A stretch of 64,000 nt of DNA, taken from contig NZ_CAJQZC010000011.1 in NCBI RefSeq assembly GCF_907164555.1, positions 62,001-126,000 of the forward strand. Direction: 5' to 3'. Below, piece by piece: positions 40,861 to 54,390 of this stretch. Numbering within the stretch: position 1 is the stretch's first letter; every line of letters begins with the position of its first letter. The stretch is from Paraburkholderia saeva. Lineage in GTDB: Bacteria; Pseudomonadota; Gammaproteobacteria; Burkholderiales; Burkholderiaceae. The position numbers were made by a program, and so were the translations under genes. The notes under the pieces are model-generated. The model did no database searches. It worked only from the letters and a program-made list of their open reading frames with translations, and was not told the origin of the DNA.

Positions 40861-42129
40861 ATGCGGTCATTCGACTGGTTCACGGAACTGACGACGCGCG
40901 AGCGCCGCACGCTGTACGCCGGCTTCGGCGGTTACGCGGTCGATGCGTTCGATTTCATGATCTACTCGTTCCTGATCCCAACCTTGATCGCGACGTGGGG
41001 CATGTCGAAAAGCGAGGCCGGCATGATCGCCACAAGCTCGCTGATTTCCTCGGCGATTGGCGGCTGGCTCGCGGGCATTCTGGCGGACCGTTACGGACGC
41101 GTACGCGTGCTGCAATGGACGATCGCCACGTTCGCGGTGTTCACCTGTCTGTCCGGCTTCACGAACTCGTTCTGGCAACTGCTCACCACGCGCACGCTGC
41201 AGGGCATCGGCTTTGGCGGCGAATGGTCCGTGGTGACGATCATGATGGCAGAGACGATCCGCTCGCCGCAGCACCGCGCGAAAGCGGTGGGCACCGTGCA
41301 GAGCAGCTGGTCGTTCGGCTGGGGCGCTGCGGCAATTCTTTACTGGGCGTTCTTCGCGCTCCTGCCGGAACAGTACGCGTGGCGCGCATGCTTCTGGATC
41401 GGGCTGCTGCCGGCGCTGTGGATCTTCTACATCCGCCGCAACGTGAGCGATCCGGACATCTACATCGCGACACGCCGCGCGCGCGACAGCGGCTTCGATA
41501 CGTCGCATTTCCTGCAGATCTTTTCCGGCCCGCTGCTCAGGACGACGCTGCTCGGCAGCGCGCTGTGCACCGGCATGCTCGGCGGCTACTACGCGATCAC
41601 GACCTGGCTGCCGACATATCTCAAGACCGTGCGCCATCTCTCGGTGTTCAACACGAGCGGCTATCTGATCGTGCTGATCGTCGGGTCGTTCACCGGGTAC
41701 ATCGTCGGCGCGATTCTCTGCGACAGGATCGGGAGACGCGCGTCGTTTGTGCTGTTCGCTGTCGGCTCGTTCGCGCTCGGCATGGTCTACACGATGCTGC
41801 CCATCACCGACACGATGATGCTCGCGCTTGGTTTCCCGCTCGGCATCGTCGTGCAGGGGATTTTTGCGGGCGTCGGCGCCTATCTGTCGGAGCTATACCC
41901 GAACGCGATTCGCGGCTCGGGCCAGGGCTTCTGCTATAACCTCGGGCGCGGTCTCGGCTCGTTCTTCCCGATCCTCGTCGGCACGCTTTCGCAGACGATG
42001 ACACTCGTCAAGGCGATGGGCATCGTCGCCGGTGCGGGCTATCTGCTGGTGATCGTTGCCGCGATCTGTCTGCCGGAGACGAAGGGCAAGTCGCTTGCGA
42101 CGCCCGCGCCGACTTCGACTGCATCCTGA
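40861..42129 (+). CDS. MFS transporter (SHS/AAHS-like metabolite:H+ symporter)
   Basis: 422 aa, 12 predicted membrane helices. The signatures GILADRYGRVRVLQ between helices 2 and 3 and FGGEWSVVTIMMAE in helix 4 and ILCDRIGRRASF between helices 8 and 9 place it in the aromatic-acid/carboxylate symporter group. GAGGAG precedes the ATG. Followed by the DadA-like gene 16 bases later, which suggests uptake of a substrate linked to that enzyme. Confidence 0.92.
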   Translation: MRSFDWFTELTTRERRTLYAGFGGYAVDAFDFMIYSFLIPTLIATWGMSKSEAGMIATSSLISSAIGGWLAGILADRYGRVRVLQWTIATFAVFTCLSGFTNSFWQLLTTRTLQGIGFGGEWSVVTIMMAETIRSPQHRAKAVGTVQSSWSFGWGAAAILYWAFFALLPEQYAWRACFWIGLLPALWIFYIRRNVSDPDIYIATRRARDSGFDTSHFLQIFSGPLLRTTLLGSALCTGMLGGYYAITTWLPTYLKTVRHLSVFNTSGYLIVLIVGSFTGYIVGAILCDRIGRRASFVLFAVGSFALGMVYTMLPITDTMMLALGFPLGIVVQGIFAGVGAYLSELYPNAIRGSGQGFCYNLGRGLGSFFPILVGTLSQTMTLVKAMGIVAGAGYLLVIVAAICLPETKGKSLATPAPTSTAS

Positions 42130-42145
42130 ATTCCGTACTACCGAA

Positions 42146-43411
42146 ATGAAAACGATTGTTCTGGGCGGCGGCGTGATTGGCGTCGCCACTGCGTTTCATC
42201 TGCGCGAGCAGGGCTGCGACGTCACGGTCATTGAACGCGAACCGGATGTCGCGCTCGCCACCAGTTTCGGCAATGCCGGCGTGATCGCGCCGGGCTACGT
42301 GACGCCGTGGGCCGCGCCCGGCATGCCGGCGAAAATCCTCAAATACCTGTTCAAGACCAACTCGCCGCTGATCTTCCGTCCCACGCTCGATCCTGCGCAG
42401 TGGCGCTGGATCGCACGTTGGCTGCATGAATGCGACCTCGCGCGCTTCCGGGTGAACAAACAGCGGATGCAGCGCGTCGCGTACTACAGCCGCGCGTGCC
42501 TGCACGAATTCGGCGCGCGCTATCCGTTCGACTACGGTCAGAGTCACGGTTACCTGCAACTCTTTCGCAGCGAGTACGACGTCGAACTCGCGCAGCCGGC
42601 GCTGGCCGTGCTGCGCGATGCGGGTATCGTGCATCGCGAGGTCAGCGCGCAGGAATGCGTGCAGATCGAACCTGGGCTGCAATGGGCGCGACAGGCACCG
42701 CTATCCGGCCTTTACCTGCCCGCCGACGAAGCCGGCGATTGCGCCCGCTTCACCCGCGAACTGCGCGCCATCTGCGAAAAGAACGGCGTGATGTTCCGTT
42801 TCGACACGCATGTGAGGGCGCTCGACGTGCAGGGGGGCGCCGTCACCGGCGTGCAGGTGACGGGCGAACGCGGCGCCGAGGTGCTCGCAGCGGATGCCGT
42901 CGTGGTTGCGCTCGGTGTGGAAAGCGCGGAACTGCTCGCGCCGCTCGGCGTAAAAATTCCGCTCTATCCGGTGAAAGGCTATTCGGCGACGCTGCCCGTC
43001 ACCGACGAACAGAAGGCGCCGCGTGCCGCATTGATGGACGAATCGCTGAAGACGGCCATCACGTGCTTCGGCCCTAACCTGCGCGTGGCGGGCACGGCGG
43101 AACTCGGCAACCGTCAGACGACGTTGCGCGAACAGGCGTTGCAGACGCTGATGAAAGTGCTCGACGACTGGTTTCCGCATGCGGCGAATCCGTCTTCGGC
43201 GCAATTCTGGGTCGGTCACCGCCCGATGACGCCCGATGGCGCGCCGCTCCTCGGGCCGAGCGGAATCGATCGCCTGTGGGTGAACGTTGGCCACGGATCG
43301 ACAGGGTGGGCGATGTCGATGGGATCCGGCCGCGTGGCCGCCGATCTCGTGACCGGCCGCACGCCGGAGATCGATCTCGATGGCCTGACGCTAGCGCGAT
43401 ACCGGCGTTAG
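42146..43411 (+). CDS. dadA: D-amino acid dehydrogenase small subunit (DadA-like)
   Basis: 421 aa flavoenzyme. N-terminal FAD motif VLGGGVIGVATAFHLREQG and the DadA features SFGNAGVIAPGYVTPWAAPG and WVGHRPMTPDGAPLLGP, with GHGSTGWAMSMGSGR at the end. It oxidises D-amino acids to keto acids at the membrane. ATG at 42146 follows the MFS gene closely. Alternative: another D-amino-acid or amine oxidase of the same family. Confidence 0.88.
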   Translation: MKTIVLGGGVIGVATAFHLREQGCDVTVIEREPDVALATSFGNAGVIAPGYVTPWAAPGMPAKILKYLFKTNSPLIFRPTLDPAQWRWIARWLHECDLARFRVNKQRMQRVAYYSRACLHEFGARYPFDYGQSHGYLQLFRSEYDVELAQPALAVLRDAGIVHREVSAQECVQIEPGLQWARQAPLSGLYLPADEAGDCARFTRELRAICEKNGVMFRFDTHVRALDVQGGAVTGVQVTGERGAEVLAADAVVVALGVESAELLAPLGVKIPLYPVKGYSATLPVTDEQKAPRAALMDESLKTAITCFGPNLRVAGTAELGNRQTTLREQALQTLMKVLDDWFPHAANPSSAQFWVGHRPMTPDGAPLLGPSGIDRLWVNVGHGSTGWAMSMGSGRVAADLVTGRTPEIDLDGLTLARYRR

Positions 43412-43451
43412 CCGTCAGCTGGCCTGTTTTGCCCGACGCGGCGGTTGCGGG

Positions 43452-43985
43452 TTATGCCAGTGGGACGCTGGCGAGTGCGCTGTACCGCGCGCCGTGTCGC
43501 GCGAGCGTGCTGGAGTACAGCACCAGCGATTCAAAACGCGCGGCGACTTCCGGCGCCGCCATGCGGACGTCGCCGACTGGCGCGGCGTCGCGACCAAATC
43601 TTGCCAGGGTGATGTGCGGACGGAACGCGCGGGCGTCGACCGGCAAACCCAGTTCCAGCATCAACGAACGGATGCGCCAGTCCAGCGCGACAAATTCATC
43701 CGACATCGCGAGTGTCGCCACAGTCAGTCGTGGCCGGTTCGCGTTCGGCCAATGCTCGACGCGCTCGATCCTGGCGGGTGACATCGGCACGGCGCGAGCC
43801 GCCAGTTCGTGGCCAAGCGCCTCACCGTGCGCGGCCGGCAGTGCACCGATGAACGTCACCGTCAGATGCAGCTGTTCATACGGCACGCGCCGCGCCGTGG
43901 GGGCGACCGGCACCGCCGCGAGCGCGTCGCGCGTCGCGGCATCGGGCGCAAGGGCGATGAAGCAGCGTTGCCAGCCGTCGGTCAT
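43452..43985 (-). CDS. thpR: RNA 2',3'-cyclic phosphodiesterase (2'-5' RNA ligase family)
   Basis: 177 aa. The two catalytic histidine motifs HLTVTF (about residue 41) and HITLAR (about 124) are intact. ThpR hydrolyses 2',3'-cyclic phosphate ends of RNA. Convergent with the DadA-like gene, with about 40 bases between stops. Confidence 0.9.
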   Translation of the reverse strand: MTDGWQRCFIALAPDAATRDALAAVPVAPTARRVPYEQLHLTVTFIGALPAAHGEALGHELAARAVPMSPARIERVEHWPNANRPRLTVATLAMSDEFVALDWRIRSLMLELGLPVDARAFRPHITLARFGRDAAPVGDVRMAAPEVAARFESLVLYSSTLARHGARYSALASVPLA

Positions 43986-44081
43986 GACGTGATCCGGTGT
44001 CGATTATTCAGCGTTGTTGCGGGCAGACGGGTCAGGTGCATTTTCCGCTTTAACCCGCGCCGCCGCAGGAAGACCGACGTT

Positions 44082-44118
44082 AAAAAACCGGGTCGCCCTT
44101 CCGGGCGCCCGGTTTTCC
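44082..44118 (-). terminator. terminator of gltBD
   Basis: Strong hairpin aaaaccggg-t-cgccc / gggcg-cccggtttt with a ttcc loop and T runs on both sides, about 90 bases after the gltD stop. Suited to end the gltBD transcript. Confidence 0.85.
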
Positions 44119-44208
44119 GTTACCGCTTTGTCGTCTCCACCTCTTCCTGCATCAATGCTGCGTCGACGCGATGCCGCAGCATACCAGCCGCGTCGGCGTG
44201 GAAAAAAA

Positions 44209-45678
44209 TTACCGCGGCAGTTCCGTATGGCCCATCAGGAACGCGTCGACCGAACGTGCGCACTGACGGCCTTCGCGGATCGCCCAGACGACGAGCGACT
44301 GGCCACGACGCATATCGCCCGCCGTGAATACCTTGTCCACCGACGTGTAATAGGCCTTGTCGCCTTCAGTCGAAGCACGCACGTTGCCACGCGCATCCTT
44401 GTCGACGCCGAACGCTTCGAGCACCGGCGAAACCGGCTGCGTGAAGCCCATCGCGAGCAGCACGAGGTCGGCCTTCATTTCGAACTCGGAACCCGGCACT
44501 TCCTGCATCTTGCCGTCCTTCCATTCGACGCGCGCCGCGACCAGCTTCTCGACCTTGCCGTTCTTGCCTTCGAGACGTTTGGTGGCCACCGCCCAGTCGC
44601 GCTCGCAGCCTTCGTCATGCGAAGACGACGTGCGCAGCTTGACCGGCCAGTACGGCCACACGAGCGGCTTGTTCTCTTCTTCCGGCGGTTGCGGCAGCAG
44701 TTCAAACTGCGTGACGCTCTTCGCGCCATGACGGTTCGACGTGCCGACGCAGTCTGAGCCCGTATCGCCGCCACCGATCACGACCACATGCTTGCCCTTC
44801 GCGAGCAGCTGGTCGGGAACCTTGTCGCCGGCGTTGACCTTGTTCTGCTGCGGCAGGAATTCCATCGCGTAATGGATGCCTTCGAGCTCGCGGCCCGGCA
44901 CCGGCAGATCACGCGGCGTTTCCGAGCCGCCCGCGATCACGACCGCGTCAAACTGCTCTTTCAGTTCGTCCGGCGTGATGGTTTCTTTTGCCGTGTTGCC
45001 GATCCAGGCCGGCAGCGAATCTTTTTTGCCGACGAACACGTTCGCGCGGAACGTCACGCCTTCGGCTTCCATCTGGCGCATGCGGCGGTCGATCAGCCAC
45101 TTTTCCAGCTTGAAGTCGGGAATCCCGTAACGCAGCAGACCGCCGATACGGTCGTTCTTTTCGAACACGGTGACATCGTGCCCCGCGCGCGCGAGTTGCT
45201 GCGCGACAGCCAGACCCGCGGGGCCGGAACCGACAACCGCGACCTTCTTGCCCGTCTTGTGCTTCGGCGGCTGCGGTGCGACCCAGCCTTCCGTCCACGC
45301 CTTGTCGATGATCGCGTGTTCGATCGACTTGATGCCAACCGGATCGTCGTTGATGCCGAGCGTGCACGCCGCTTCGCACGGCGCCGGGCAGATGCGGCCC
45401 GTGAATTCCGGGAAGTTGTTCGTCGAGTGCAGGACTTCGATCGCGTTCTTCCAGTCCTGATGGAACACCAGGTCGTTGAAGTCCGGGATGATGTTGTTCA
45501 CCGGGCAGCCGTTGTTGCAGAACGGAATGCCGCAGTCCATGCAACGTGCGCCCTGGATTTTGGCTTCATCGTCGGTCAATGCCGCGACGAACTCCTTGTA
45601 GTGCTTCACACGCGTGAGCGGAGCTTCGTACGCCTCATGGCGGCGTTCGAACTCGAGAAAACCGGTTGCCTTGCCCAT
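44209..45678 (-). CDS. gltD: glutamate synthase small subunit
   Basis: 489 aa FAD/NADPH subunit. An N-terminal iron-sulfur domain has CMDCGIPFC, NGCPVNN and CPAPCEAAC. Nucleotide-binding motifs are VVGSGPAGLAVAQQL and VVIGGGDTGSDCVG. It passes electrons from NADPH to GltB. The start at 45678 follows GAGAA. About 110 bases after gltB. Confidence 0.97.
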   Translation of the reverse strand: MGKATGFLEFERRHEAYEAPLTRVKHYKEFVAALTDDEAKIQGARCMDCGIPFCNNGCPVNNIIPDFNDLVFHQDWKNAIEVLHSTNNFPEFTGRICPAPCEAACTLGINDDPVGIKSIEHAIIDKAWTEGWVAPQPPKHKTGKKVAVVGSGPAGLAVAQQLARAGHDVTVFEKNDRIGGLLRYGIPDFKLEKWLIDRRMRQMEAEGVTFRANVFVGKKDSLPAWIGNTAKETITPDELKEQFDAVVIAGGSETPRDLPVPGRELEGIHYAMEFLPQQNKVNAGDKVPDQLLAKGKHVVVIGGGDTGSDCVGTSNRHGAKSVTQFELLPQPPEEENKPLVWPYWPVKLRTSSSHDEGCERDWAVATKRLEGKNGKVEKLVAARVEWKDGKMQEVPGSEFEMKADLVLLAMGFTQPVSPVLEAFGVDKDARGNVRASTEGDKAYYTSVDKVFTAGDMRRGQSLVVWAIREGRQCARSVDAFLMGHTELPR

Positions 45679-45787
45679 ATGGTTCTCTTCTCTATCTTTA
45701 TCAGGTGGGGTGATCCGCGCCCGCCGCTTCAAAGCGGCGGACGCCTGTTGCTGCTTTCGCAGTGCTGCTGGCCGTAACGCGAAGACT

Positions 45788-50491
<4,704 letters not shown>

Positions 50492-50785
50492 GGGGACACC
50501 GTCTGTAGGGGGCCGATCGGCCGTTGAACCATTTTTCTGTTGCCTGCGGCGGGCGCGCCAGCCGCACGGCGGGTCGATTTTCCAGAGTGGTGCACGCTCG
50601 GAATTCGCCGGAAATCGAAATATACGCGACGAATCAACGGAATAGCAAATAAAACCCTGTGGTACGACCCCTATTATCAGATTGGTGCATTGCGTCGTTT
50701 TTTTATTGGTGCCATATCAAAAAGGTGCAAAAGAAAACGGCATGCGAAGATGCCGTCGGTTTTGCAGACTATTGATCTGAAAGGC
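50492..50785. other. regulatory gap upstream of gltB with GGTGC repeats
   Basis: Non-coding gap of about 290 bases with an AT-rich part (50630-50760). It holds four GGTGC(A/C) words at 50589, 50684, 50708 and 50724; two lie in the identical attggtgc. GGTGCA is one half of the NtrC-type site, but the inverted partner half is not found, so a regulator cannot be named. The gltB promoter must lie here. Confidence 0.45.
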
Positions 50786-51493
50786 TTATTGCGTCTGCGG
50801 CGTTTCGCGAACCTTCCGCGGACGACCGCGCGGCAGCGGCGACACGCGGCGGTTCGCTGCACGCGCCGCCCACTCTCGATAGGTCTCGCTGCCGAGTACC
50901 CAGCCCTTCAATGTGGCTTGCTGAAGCTGGTTTGTTTCGCGTTCGTCGAGCGGTTGTTCGCAGAGTTCGCGATACGTGCGTTGCCGTTCGAACGGCGTAT
51001 TGCCGAGCGACCAGTACAGCGGGTGATCGGTGATGAGGCTGTCGAGCGTGAGGCCGATGTGATGACGGTAACTCGACCAGCGATAGTCCTCCGGCGCGCT
51101 CACGAGCTGCATGCGCACCGGGCACATTTCCACGACGCGACTTGCGAGCAGAAAGTACCGCTCGCCTTCGATCACGGTCGCGCGATAGCGGCCTTCCCAT
51201 AGCGTGCCGCGTCGCGCGTAACGACGGTTGAAATGCGCCACGTAGCGACGGCCGACAGCCTGCATTGCCTTCGGCAGACTCGACTCTTCGGAGGGCGTGA
51301 CAAGCAGTTGCACCGCGCCTGGCATCAGCACGTACGCGTGTATCGCCAGGCGATGGTCGCGCGATGCTGCCTTGAGGCAATCGATGAAGAGCTCGTAGTC
51401 CTGGTCGTCGACAAATGCGGGCTGCTGGTCGAGTCCGCGCAGGATCACGTGCTGCGGCTGGTCGGGGACATAAAGACGTGCTAGCCGTGCCAT
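50786..51493 (-). CDS. RAYT-like (REP-associated tyrosine transposase) protein, active site lost
   Basis: 235 aa, with the fold pattern of HUH transposases of the IS200/RAYT group: VILRGLDQQPAF, YVLMPGAVQLLVTPSE, the GRRYVAHFNRRYARRGTLWEGRY block and DYRWSSYRHHIG. The catalytic HUH motif, normally NHVH, is here G59-A60-V61-Q62, and the tyrosine of the family motif YIELNPVRA is valine 120 (RVVEMCPVRM). All catalytic residues are gone, while the rest is intact and undamaged, so it is probably a domesticated DNA-binding protein. No flanking inverted or REP-like repeats are seen. Sits upstream of gltB on the same strand; start ATG 51493. Confidence 0.8.
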   Translation of the reverse strand: MARLARLYVPDQPQHVILRGLDQQPAFVDDQDYELFIDCLKAASRDHRLAIHAYVLMPGAVQLLVTPSEESSLPKAMQAVGRRYVAHFNRRYARRGTLWEGRYRATVIEGERYFLLASRVVEMCPVRMQLVSAPEDYRWSSYRHHIGLTLDSLITDHPLYWSLGNTPFERQRTYRELCEQPLDERETNQLQQATLKGWVLGSETYREWAARAANRRVSPLPRGRPRKVRETPQTQ

Positions 51494-51680
51494 GCTGGAT
51501 TATCCATTAGACGCGTTGGTGATTACCCGAGGGGTCCGTGAAGCCATGCGACGCAGGGTCCGATGCCGCCTGGCTTCGCCAGAAACCGCGCGGAGCTTAG
51601 GGAGAAGCCTCTAACGGCCGCGTATGGTTTGTTTGAAACGTTGTGGTCATAATGAGCGGGCTTTTTCAGGAGGAGCACAG

Positions 51681-52403
51681 ATGAAATTAAAACAAGCCAT
51701 TACGGGGATGGCTGCGCTGGCTTGCATCACGACAGCACATGCACAATCGGCCGGCACTTTTTACGTTACAACGGGCTGGTTTCACATCGCCCCTCAGGAC
51801 AGCAGTCATCCGCTTAAGGAAACAAGCGTCGGCGGTTCACCCGTCAACATCGAAATTCCAAACACAGGCGCCAGTCTGAGCGACGCCGACACTGCAGGCT
51901 TCACCGCTGGATACTTCGTCACCGACCATATCGCGACTGAACTCGTGATGGGCATTCCGCCCACGTTCGACCTCAACGGCACGGGTCAGTTTGCAGCGTT
52001 CGGCAAGCTCGGCGAAGCGAAACAGTGGAGCCCGACGCTGCTCTTCAAGTACTACTTCCGCGAGCCCCAGGCGCAGTTCCGTCCGTATCTCGGAATCGGT
52101 GTGACCCGTACGTGGTTCACCGACGAACACATCACGAACAGCCAGTTCGAACAGGGCGTGCTGCATGGTCCGACATCGGTAACTACGGATAGTTCGTGGG
52201 CACCCGTGTTCAATGCCGGCTTTACCTTCGCGTTTGACCAGCACTGGTTTGCAGGCGTCTCGGTCTCGTACCTGCCGCTCAGCACCACTGCCAAGCTCAA
52301 TACCCAGGCGACGACGCCGATCGGCAAGCTCACGGTTGCTTCGGAAACGAAGATCAAGCTGAACCCGATCGTCACGTACATCAATGTCGGCTACCGCTTC
52401 TAG
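51681..52403 (+). CDS. OmpW-family outer-membrane protein
   Basis: 240 aa with a signal peptide (MKLKQAITGMAALACITTAHA) and an eight-stranded barrel pattern: AGYFVTDHIATELVMGIP, FRPYLGIGVTRTWF and ending with an aromatic residue (VGYRF). AGGAGG precedes the ATG. OmpW porins admit small hydrophobic molecules. Downstream terminator at 52439-52476. Confidence 0.93.
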   Translation: MKLKQAITGMAALACITTAHAQSAGTFYVTTGWFHIAPQDSSHPLKETSVGGSPVNIEIPNTGASLSDADTAGFTAGYFVTDHIATELVMGIPPTFDLNGTGQFAAFGKLGEAKQWSPTLLFKYYFREPQAQFRPYLGIGVTRTWFTDEHITNSQFEQGVLHGPTSVTTDSSWAPVFNAGFTFAFDQHWFAGVSVSYLPLSTTAKLNTQATTPIGKLTVASETKIKLNPIVTYINVGYRF

Positions 52404-52438
52404 GCTAAGCGTAGTCGAGATTTGGGGGCTTGAACAAG

Positions 52439-52476
52439 AAACGCCGTCATGATTTATTCATGACGGCGTTTTGTCT
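52439..52476 (+). terminator. terminator after the OmpW gene
   Basis: Perfect 14-base inverted repeat aaacgccgtcatga / tcatgacggcgttt with a tttat loop, followed by ttgtcttt. About 36 bases after the stop. Confidence 0.9.
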
Positions 52477-52680
52477 TTGTTGGCTGACTGTTTGCGGGGC
52501 GTCTGGCAAGGTTTGTAATTTTGACCTGCGACGTGCAATGTAGCCGGCCTCGCGGGCGCGGCAAAAGGCTGCAATCGTCTGCTGGAACGGGTTGCCGGGT
52601 TGGGCACTGAAGTTGCGTGAGAGCGTGTTTCCCGCACGATGACGCGGGATTTCTGCCTATCCATCATCGACGGAGCCACC

Positions 52681-53064
52681 ATGGACGCACTACCGAATAC
52701 GCGAGACGCCATTGGAGATTCGCTGAACTCGACAGGTCGCCGGGCGCGCCGCATCGCACGCCACGGTCGTCACGCTGCTGAAGACATTGGCACCGAATTG
52801 CGCTCACTGCTTTCGGAACTCGAGGAAACGCTGGCCGACGGCACGTCGGCGGATGCTGCCGCGTTGCGTGCCCAGATGCGCAAGCGTCTTGACGCAGCAC
52901 GGGCACGGCTCGACGGCACCCGGCTCGCCGTACGCGAACGCGCTGAAGTCGCAATGGCCGACGCCGACGAATATGTGCACGACAATCCCTGGAAGACCAT
53001 CGCCATTGTCGGCGGCATTGCACTCATCGCGGGGGCGTTGCTTGGGCGCAGCAATATGCGTTAG
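52681..53064 (+). CDS. DUF883/ElaB-YqjD-type membrane protein
   Basis: 127 aa: a long charged amphipathic helix (about residues 20-95) and a C-terminal membrane segment (TIAIVGGIALIAGALLGR) preceded by the family motif VHDNPWKT. Related E. coli proteins (YqjD, ElaB) bind ribosomes at the membrane in stationary phase. GGAG precedes the ATG. Convergent with dgt. Confidence 0.9.
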   Translation: MDALPNTRDAIGDSLNSTGRRARRIARHGRHAAEDIGTELRSLLSELEETLADGTSADAAALRAQMRKRLDAARARLDGTRLAVRERAEVAMADADEYVHDNPWKTIAIVGGIALIAGALLGRSNMR

Positions 53065-53130
53065 AGCTGGCGCTAGAGGATTGCGCCAGGGAGGCCGCGG
53101 CGCGCACTTTCAGCGCGCCGCCGGCTTGCG

Positions 53131-54339
53131 CTAGTTGTCGTCGATCACGAACAGGCGCCGATATTCCTTCAACGCGTACCGATCGGTCATACCCGCGATG
53201 TAATGCGCGATCAGCCGGGGCTGCGTCGCGTCCTGCTTCGCTTGATAGGCCGGCGGTAGCAGACGCGGATCTTCGGTGAACGCATCGAAGAGGCCCGCCA
53301 CGACCCGGCGCGCCTTGTTCGCCATCCGCATCACGCGATAGTGGCGATACAGATTCCTGAACAGGAAGCGCTTGAGCGATGCGGCCTGCGCAGCGACGTG
53401 TTCGCTATGCGCGACGAGCGGCGGTGCGCTACGCACGTCGTCGAGCGAACGCGGTGCATGTTCGGCGAGATTGCGCGTGGTGGTGTCGATCAGATCGACA
53501 ATCAGTGTATTGATGATGCGCCGGACAGTTTCGTGGACGAGCCGTCGCCCGTCGATATCCGGATACTCGTGGTGCGCCGCTTCGTAGTGCGTTTGCCAAA
53601 GCTCGACTTCGGAGAGCTGCGCGATTGTCAGGAGACCGGAGCGCAGGCCATCGTCGACATCGTGATTGTTGTAGGCGATTTCGTCGGCGACGTTTGCGAT
53701 CTGCGCTTCGAGCGACGGCTGACGCCCTTCGAGAAAACGCTCGCCGAGCGCGCCGAGCTTGCGCGCGTTTTCACGCGAGCAGTGCTTCAGGATGCCTTCG
53801 CGGGTTTCAAAGCAGAGGTTGAGCCCGTCGAAGCCGCCATAGTGTTCTTCAAGATCGTCGACGACGGCGAGGCTTTGCAGATTGTGTTCAAAGCCGCCAT
53901 GCTCGCGCATGCATTCGTTGAGCGCATCCTGACCCGCGTGACCAAACGGCGTATGTCCGAGATCGTGAGCGAGCGAAATCGCTTCGACGAGATCCTCGTT
54001 CACACGCAGATTGCGGGCGACCGAGCGCGCGATCTGCGCGACTTCGAGACTGTGCGTGAGGCGCGTGCGAAACAGGTCTCCTTCGTGATTCACAAAAACC
54101 TGCGTCTTGTACTCCAGGCGCCGAAATGCCGTGGAATGGACGATCCGGTCGCGATCGCGCTGGAATTCGGTGCGTGCGCTGGGCGGCGGTTCCGGATAGC
54201 GACGCCCGCGTGACTGGGCCGAATGCGCCGCATAGGGCGCGAGATGATGTTCGAGTGCAGCAGGTGAAGGAAGCGGCGCCACGCCCGGAGCCTGGCTACC
54301 GCGTGGATCGGTCGACATGTCGCTGCGCGTTTCGCTCAC
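53131..54339 (-). CDS. dgt: dGTPase-like deoxynucleotide triphosphohydrolase
   Basis: 402 aa HD-domain enzyme. Metal ligands in LTHSLEVAQIARS, SLAHDLGHTPFGHAG and NVADEIAYNNHDVDDGL. The N-terminal about 45 residues are low-complexity. GTG start with GGAGAG upstream; MSTDP seven codons on is an alternative. It hydrolyses dGTP and possibly other dNTPs. Follows aroB on the same strand. Confidence 0.93.
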   Translation of the reverse strand: MSETRSDMSTDPRGSQAPGVAPLPSPAALEHHLAPYAAHSAQSRGRRYPEPPPSARTEFQRDRDRIVHSTAFRRLEYKTQVFVNHEGDLFRTRLTHSLEVAQIARSVARNLRVNEDLVEAISLAHDLGHTPFGHAGQDALNECMREHGGFEHNLQSLAVVDDLEEHYGGFDGLNLCFETREGILKHCSRENARKLGALGERFLEGRQPSLEAQIANVADEIAYNNHDVDDGLRSGLLTIAQLSEVELWQTHYEAAHHEYPDIDGRRLVHETVRRIINTLIVDLIDTTTRNLAEHAPRSLDDVRSAPPLVAHSEHVAAQAASLKRFLFRNLYRHYRVMRMANKARRVVAGLFDAFTEDPRLLPPAYQAKQDATQPRLIAHYIAGMTDRYALKEYRRLFVIDDN

Positions 54340-54390
54340 CGGTCTCTCCAGCTCATGGACGACGCCGACGCAGGCACGTGCGGTCTGCGC

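Noticed and set aside
50715..50740. Possible sigma-54 promoter before gltB (TGGCAC on the minus strand)
   Set aside because: The GG at -24 has no GC partner at the required -12 distance.
53097..53121. Hairpin gcggcgcgc/gcgcgccgc between the DUF883 gene and dgt as a terminator
   Set aside because: The 9-base stem is perfect, but no T run follows on either strand, so intrinsic termination is not supported.
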